A stretch of DNA of 64,000 nt from Puccinia triticina (taxonomy: Eukaryota > Basidiomycota > Pucciniomycetes > Pucciniales > Pucciniaceae): positions 5,601,001 through 5,665,000 of the forward strand of contig NC_070563.1 of the NCBI RefSeq assembly GCF_026914185.1, in the 5' to 3' direction. Positions within the stretch are counted from its first letter, which is position 1, and the number at the start of each line of letters is the position of its first letter. Positions 60,795-64,000 of the stretch are shown one piece after another. Made by a program: the position numbers and the translations under genes. Below the pieces are notes generated by a model. It did no database searches, was not told where the DNA came from, and worked only from the letters and a program-made list of their open reading frames with translations.

Positions 60795-60850
60795 AAATCA
60801 AGAAACTGCTGATTTTGTAATACTGCATGTCAACTGGCAGCAGTCTCCTG
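60795..60850. repeat. Half-copy of the 30.5-kb hairpin MITE
   Basis: ATCAAGAAACTGCTG, then TTGTAATACTGCATGTCAAC and TGGCAGCAGT, matching the arms of the hairpin at 30,497-30,634 with the loop region shortened. Confidence 0.7.
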
Positions 60851-60889
60851 ATAGTGTTAGCTGTCAGTGCAACTGCTTCTTTTGTTGAA

Positions 60890-61274
60890 ATAGATCTTGA
60901 CTTGAAGTGGATTGTGTTGTGTCAGCAAAGGCAGACCCCTGTATAATCAAGTTGTGTAGTTGACTGAGCGGCCCAAGAGCCATGCCAATCTTTCTGTTAG
61001 TCTTGCAGCCATGGAGGTTGGCAACTGGGATCGAAGGTTGTCAAAGGGGGTTTGGGTGGTTTTGTTGGATCCCACACAGCAACGAGAGCTTGTTATTCGG
61101 TCGGTGGGGTGTTAGCTGGGAGTGTGACAGCTGGCTGACAGGGGCACGTGGGCATGGGGGGGACAATGGCGTGCTTGGCGAGGGACGGTCAACTGGCTGC
61201 CAACAACAACACAATTGAACAGCGGGACGGTCAACAGGCACTCGGACGAACGAAACAGCCCGCGCACTTACCCC
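60890..61274. promoter_or_regulatory. RGS gene upstream region
   Basis: Composition shifts from AT-rich to GC-rich across this stretch. It contains GGGACGGTCAACNGGC twice (about 61,180 and 61,223), a possible repeated upstream motif. No experimentally known site is recognised. Confidence 0.35.
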
Positions 61275-63857
61275 ATGGCAGCCGACCCTCGCACCCGCCA
61301 GCAGTCCACCTCCCACATCCTCAAAACCGGCAAGCGGGGCAATCCATTTGTCAAGGTATGTGCGGATCCCCAGCTAGGCTCGCTCCCACGCCTAGCCCCG
61401 TTCCAGACAGCACTGACACCCCACCTCCAGGACACCCACGACCTCTTCTCAACCCTCGTCGCCTCCCTCCAGCTCTCCACCAACACCCGCTTCTTCCGCT
61501 CCTACCCCAACTCATTCACCACCGACGATGCCGCCGCCAACCTCTCCTCCCTCCGCTTCTCCCAGTCCAACCGCTCGACAGACCCCAACGACCCCTCCCG
61601 GATCGTCACCACAACCACCACCACCACCTTCTCCATGAACCGCGACATCGCAAAGGGCATCTGCCAGCACTTCATGGACGCCCGCCTCATCGAGAACGCC
61701 GCCGACCCGCTCAACCCGACCTTTAAGGAGCGCGGCATCTACCAGATCACCCCCAAGGGCCTCCACGTCCTCGAGCGCTTCATCACCAAGAACGGCATCC
61801 ATGCCGACCATCTCGTCCGCGTCTTCACCACCCAGCCCATCTGCATGAAGCTCCTCCACCTCGAGCGCCGCCCAACCGACGACGAGATCCACATCACCCC
61901 CAACGTCATCAACGTCGTCTTCAAGCGCTTCTCCGGCGGCCGCTCCCCCAACTACGTCTCCGACCCCGCCGAGCTCCACCGGAACACCGCCCTGCGTCCG
62001 TTCAGCGAGAACCCCCGGCTGACGCCCAACTACGACCGCAGCCTGGGCGTCGAGCTCCAGGACGTCCGCGAGCGAGCGGCGAGCGGGACAACCTTGCTGG
62101 TCAAGCACGTCTTCTCCTCCACCGTGGCCATCGACTGGCTCGTCGACTTCTCCACCTGCTGCGGCAGGGAGGAGGCCGCCGAGCTGCTCGCCCACTTCGT
62201 CCGCTACGGCCTCATCACCCTCCACATCGACCGCTCCAAGGGCGCCGACAAGGTCGCCCACGCCCTCGTCCGCGCCCCCGCCAGCGAGCCCACCATCCCC
62301 GGCGTCTCCCTGGAGGGCCAGTTCAAGTACGGAGCCAAGGTGACCTACCGGATCACCGACGAGGGCCGTCGGCTCAGCGGGCTCGACGGCAGCACCGAGC
62401 GGGCCCACTACAAGATCGGCGTCGCAGCCACCACCCGGACCTCCGAGGACGACCTCCAGTCCGTCTCCCACCACCACCACCAGACTAACAGCAGCCAACA
62501 TCATCATCAGCAGCACCAGCAGCACCACCACCACCACCCGACGGCCGACCCGACCTCCCTCGGCCCCCTGGCCGACCAAGGCCAGCAGCAGAACGAGGGC
62601 CGACAGGTGCTCCGGGACATCCTGCATGCCGACAGCTCCGACGGCTCGGCCTGGGTGCGCGACGCCACCTCGTCGAGTGCCCGGCTGAAGGCCATCCTCG
62701 GCGAGCCCGCCCTGCGCTCGCTCTTCCGGGACTTCCTACGCTCGCACATCTGCGAAGAGAACCTGCACTACTGGATCGACGTGCAAGAGTTCCGCCGTAG
62801 GTTTGCGACCTCATCGACGGCGGTGGGTGTCGGCTCGGCACCGCACTCGTCGTCGTCCAGCAAGAAGAAGGCGCCCTCCTCTGCCGCCTCGGCCATGGAG
62901 CAACACCAGGAGAAGCTCGTCGCCACCGCCCTGCTCATCTTCAACTCCTACCTCGCCCCCGGCTCGCCCTCCGAGCTCAACATCGACCACAACCTCCGCG
63001 CCGACGTCATCAGCTACATGTCCCGCGCCGTCGACGAGGCCAAAGGCACACCCAACTCGCCGGAGACCAACGAGGGATCGGTGCCTGCTCTGAGGGCGAC
63101 CCAGGTCCAGGCACTGCTGCGGCACTACGAACGGATAGCCGACCACATCTACCGGTACGTCCATCTCTCCCTCTCTCTTTTTCCGATCTGTGCCCTGATT
63201 TCGTCTGGGGAGGCCAGGTTGATGGCCACGGACCAGGTGCCGAAGTTTGTGCGGACGGAGCGGTTCCTGGAGATCCTATCGGCGCAGCAGCTGGACGAGA
63301 GCCGGGACGGGTCGGCGACGACGCTGACGAGCGGGTACGGCTCGGACCCGCTGCTGCTCTCGGCCTCCGCCTCCTCCATCCCTCCCCCCGTCTCTGCTAG
63401 CGGTGTTGGAAGGGGGACGGCTGGCACAAGGAAGAGTAGCAGCCCGATGACCAGCGAGCTCCGGCTGCCCGCCACGCTGCTCAAGCAGCCCTCCGCGTAC
63501 AGCAAGAAGTTCAAGAAACAGCCCGCCTCGACGGCCGACTCCCCCGTGTCCTCCTCGCCCTCGTCCCCGCTCGCCAACCCGCCCCTCCCGCTCGCTTCAG
63601 CCGCCCCCGTCGCGGGCCCAGGGCCGACACGAAACACGCTCACGGCTGCTTCGGCGGCCGCCTTCAGCCACGGCTTGGCCCGCAACCCTCCCCCTCCCGC
63701 CCCCGTCGTCGGCGCAGCCCAGCCTCCCGTGGCCCCCGACGACGCCCGCCTGACCCCGCCCGACTCCGCGCCCTCTCTGCCCACCGCCCCGGCCCCCTCG
63801 GCCCTGCTCGCCCGTCTCTCCCTCCACCCGCCCGGCCACACGCCCTCGCCTCCCTAG
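61275..63857 (+). CDS. Regulator of G-protein signalling, fungal Sst2/FlbA type, 814 aa
   Basis: Three exons: 61275-61355, 61431-63154 and 63218-63857, total 2445 nt. The N-terminal half is the fungal DEP-type region: DLFSTLVASLQLSTN, then SLRFSQSNRSTDPNDPSRIV and TTTTTTTFSMNRDIAKGICQ. A second DEP-like block follows (HVFSSTVAIDWLVDF). A His/Gln-rich linker lies near residues 372-400. The RGS domain runs from ILGEPALRSLFRDFL (about 448) to VPKFVRTERFLEIL (about 620), with a Ser/Ala-rich insertion near 480-515. The tail is Pro/Ala-rich. The protein speeds GTP hydrolysis by G-alpha subunits and docks at receptors through the DEP region. Both introns (75 and 63 bp) are multiples of 3 without stops. 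The introns are called because removing them restores FVK-DTHDLF and IYR-LMATDQ. Codon third positions are strongly C/G, unlike the neighbours. Confidence 0.93.
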   Translation: MAADPRTRQQSTSHILKTGKRGNPFVKVCADPQLGSLPRLAPFQTALTPHLQDTHDLFSTLVASLQLSTNTRFFRSYPNSFTTDDAAANLSSLRFSQSNRSTDPNDPSRIVTTTTTTTFSMNRDIAKGICQHFMDARLIENAADPLNPTFKERGIYQITPKGLHVLERFITKNGIHADHLVRVFTTQPICMKLLHLERRPTDDEIHITPNVINVVFKRFSGGRSPNYVSDPAELHRNTALRPFSENPRLTPNYDRSLGVELQDVRERAASGTTLLVKHVFSSTVAIDWLVDFSTCCGREEAAELLAHFVRYGLITLHIDRSKGADKVAHALVRAPASEPTIPGVSLEGQFKYGAKVTYRITDEGRRLSGLDGSTERAHYKIGVAATTRTSEDDLQSVSHHHHQTNSSQHHHQQHQQHHHHHPTADPTSLGPLADQGQQQNEGRQVLRDILHADSSDGSAWVRDATSSSARLKAILGEPALRSLFRDFLRSHICEENLHYWIDVQEFRRRFATSSTAVGVGSAPHSSSSSKKKAPSSAASAMEQHQEKLVATALLIFNSYLAPGSPSELNIDHNLRADVISYMSRAVDEAKGTPNSPETNEGSVPALRATQVQALLRHYERIADHIYRYVHLSLSLFPICALISSGEARLMATDQVPKFVRTERFLEILSAQQLDESRDGSATTLTSGYGSDPLLLSASASSIPPPVSASGVGRGTAGTRKSSSPMTSELRLPATLLKQPSAYSKKFKKQPASTADSPVSSSPSSPLANPPLPLASAAPVAGPGPTRNTLTAASAAAFSHGLARNPPPPAPVVGAAQPPVAPDDARLTPPDSAPSLPTAPAPSALLARLSLHPPGHTPSPP

Positions 63858-64000
63858 ACCCCCCTCACCCCCCCGCTGCTTTCTTGACCTCTCCCTCTCC
63901 CTTACATGATCTTCCCCCTCGCCTCGTCGTTCTTCCTCTCCTCTCCTTCTTCTTTCGTGTATATACATATCTTTGGGCGGCTCTAATATCCCGCTTTTTT
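63858..64000. other. RGS 3' flank
   Basis: Pyrimidine-rich CCTCTCCCTC tract, then TATATACATATC near 63,960, an AT-rich stretch of the kind that positions fungal 3' ends. Confidence 0.4.

Noticed and set aside
61512..62627. 371-codon open frame on the minus strand
   Set aside because: It is the complement of the GC-rich RGS gene; long antisense frames are expected at this codon bias.

Overview
The window looks like a chromosomal segment of a rust fungus (Pucciniales, most likely Puccinia). The reasons are short GT-AG introns (about 60-110 bp) in nearly every gene, a DUF6589 gene beside a RecQ-like helicase, hAT-rich nested repeats, AT-rich genes for secreted proteins with no recognisable family, and a Sst2/FlbA-type RGS gene. 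Genes were rebuilt exon by exon from splice signals; the frame closes exactly (total divisible by 3) for every spliced model given with explicit exons.

Layout. (1) 0.36-8.53 kb: a convergent pair, a DUF6589 pseudogene (+) and a RecQ-like helicase (-), with coding ends 12 bp apart. An apparently intact hAT transposon (4238-7068, 8-bp target duplication, 707-aa transposase) sits inside an 80-bp intron of the helicase. (2) 8.6-17.9 kb: AT-rich spacer, a decayed gene for a secreted protein (11.6-13.8 kb), then two non-autonomous hAT-like elements, one of which carries a nested solo LTR. (3) 18.0-29.1 kb: the conserved core, a 16-exon RAD5 orthologue (HIRAN-SNF2-RING-helicase C, 1392 aa) followed on the same strand by a formin. 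(4) 29.5-55.9 kb: a dense nest of repeats. It holds a near-perfect giant inverted repeat (flank axis at 45,332; 39,476-55,461), 35-bp palindromic satellites, paired-TIR elements, a 10.6-kb hAT-like insertion that split a Tc1-like MITE, and a degenerate hAT (51,636-55,429) inserted in the palindrome arm. (5) 56.06-57.22 kb: an intact 4-exon gene for a small secreted protein. (6) 57.5-61.2 kb: MITE and a PIF/Harbinger fragment in otherwise featureless DNA. (7) 61.3-63.9 kb: a GC-rich RGS-domain regulator.

RAD5 (DNA damage tolerance), the formin (actin nucleation) and the RGS protein (G-protein signalling) are housekeeping or regulatory genes with no shared pathway. The unifying theme of the rest is mobile DNA. 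One mutational signature recurs: CpG-type C-to-T decay, visible as TG/CA alternation inside satellite palindromes and compatible with most of the premature stops in the pseudogenes.

The most interesting candidate system is the compact DUF6589 plus RecQ-like helicase module, which may be a mobile or selfish unit. Its termini could not be found here.
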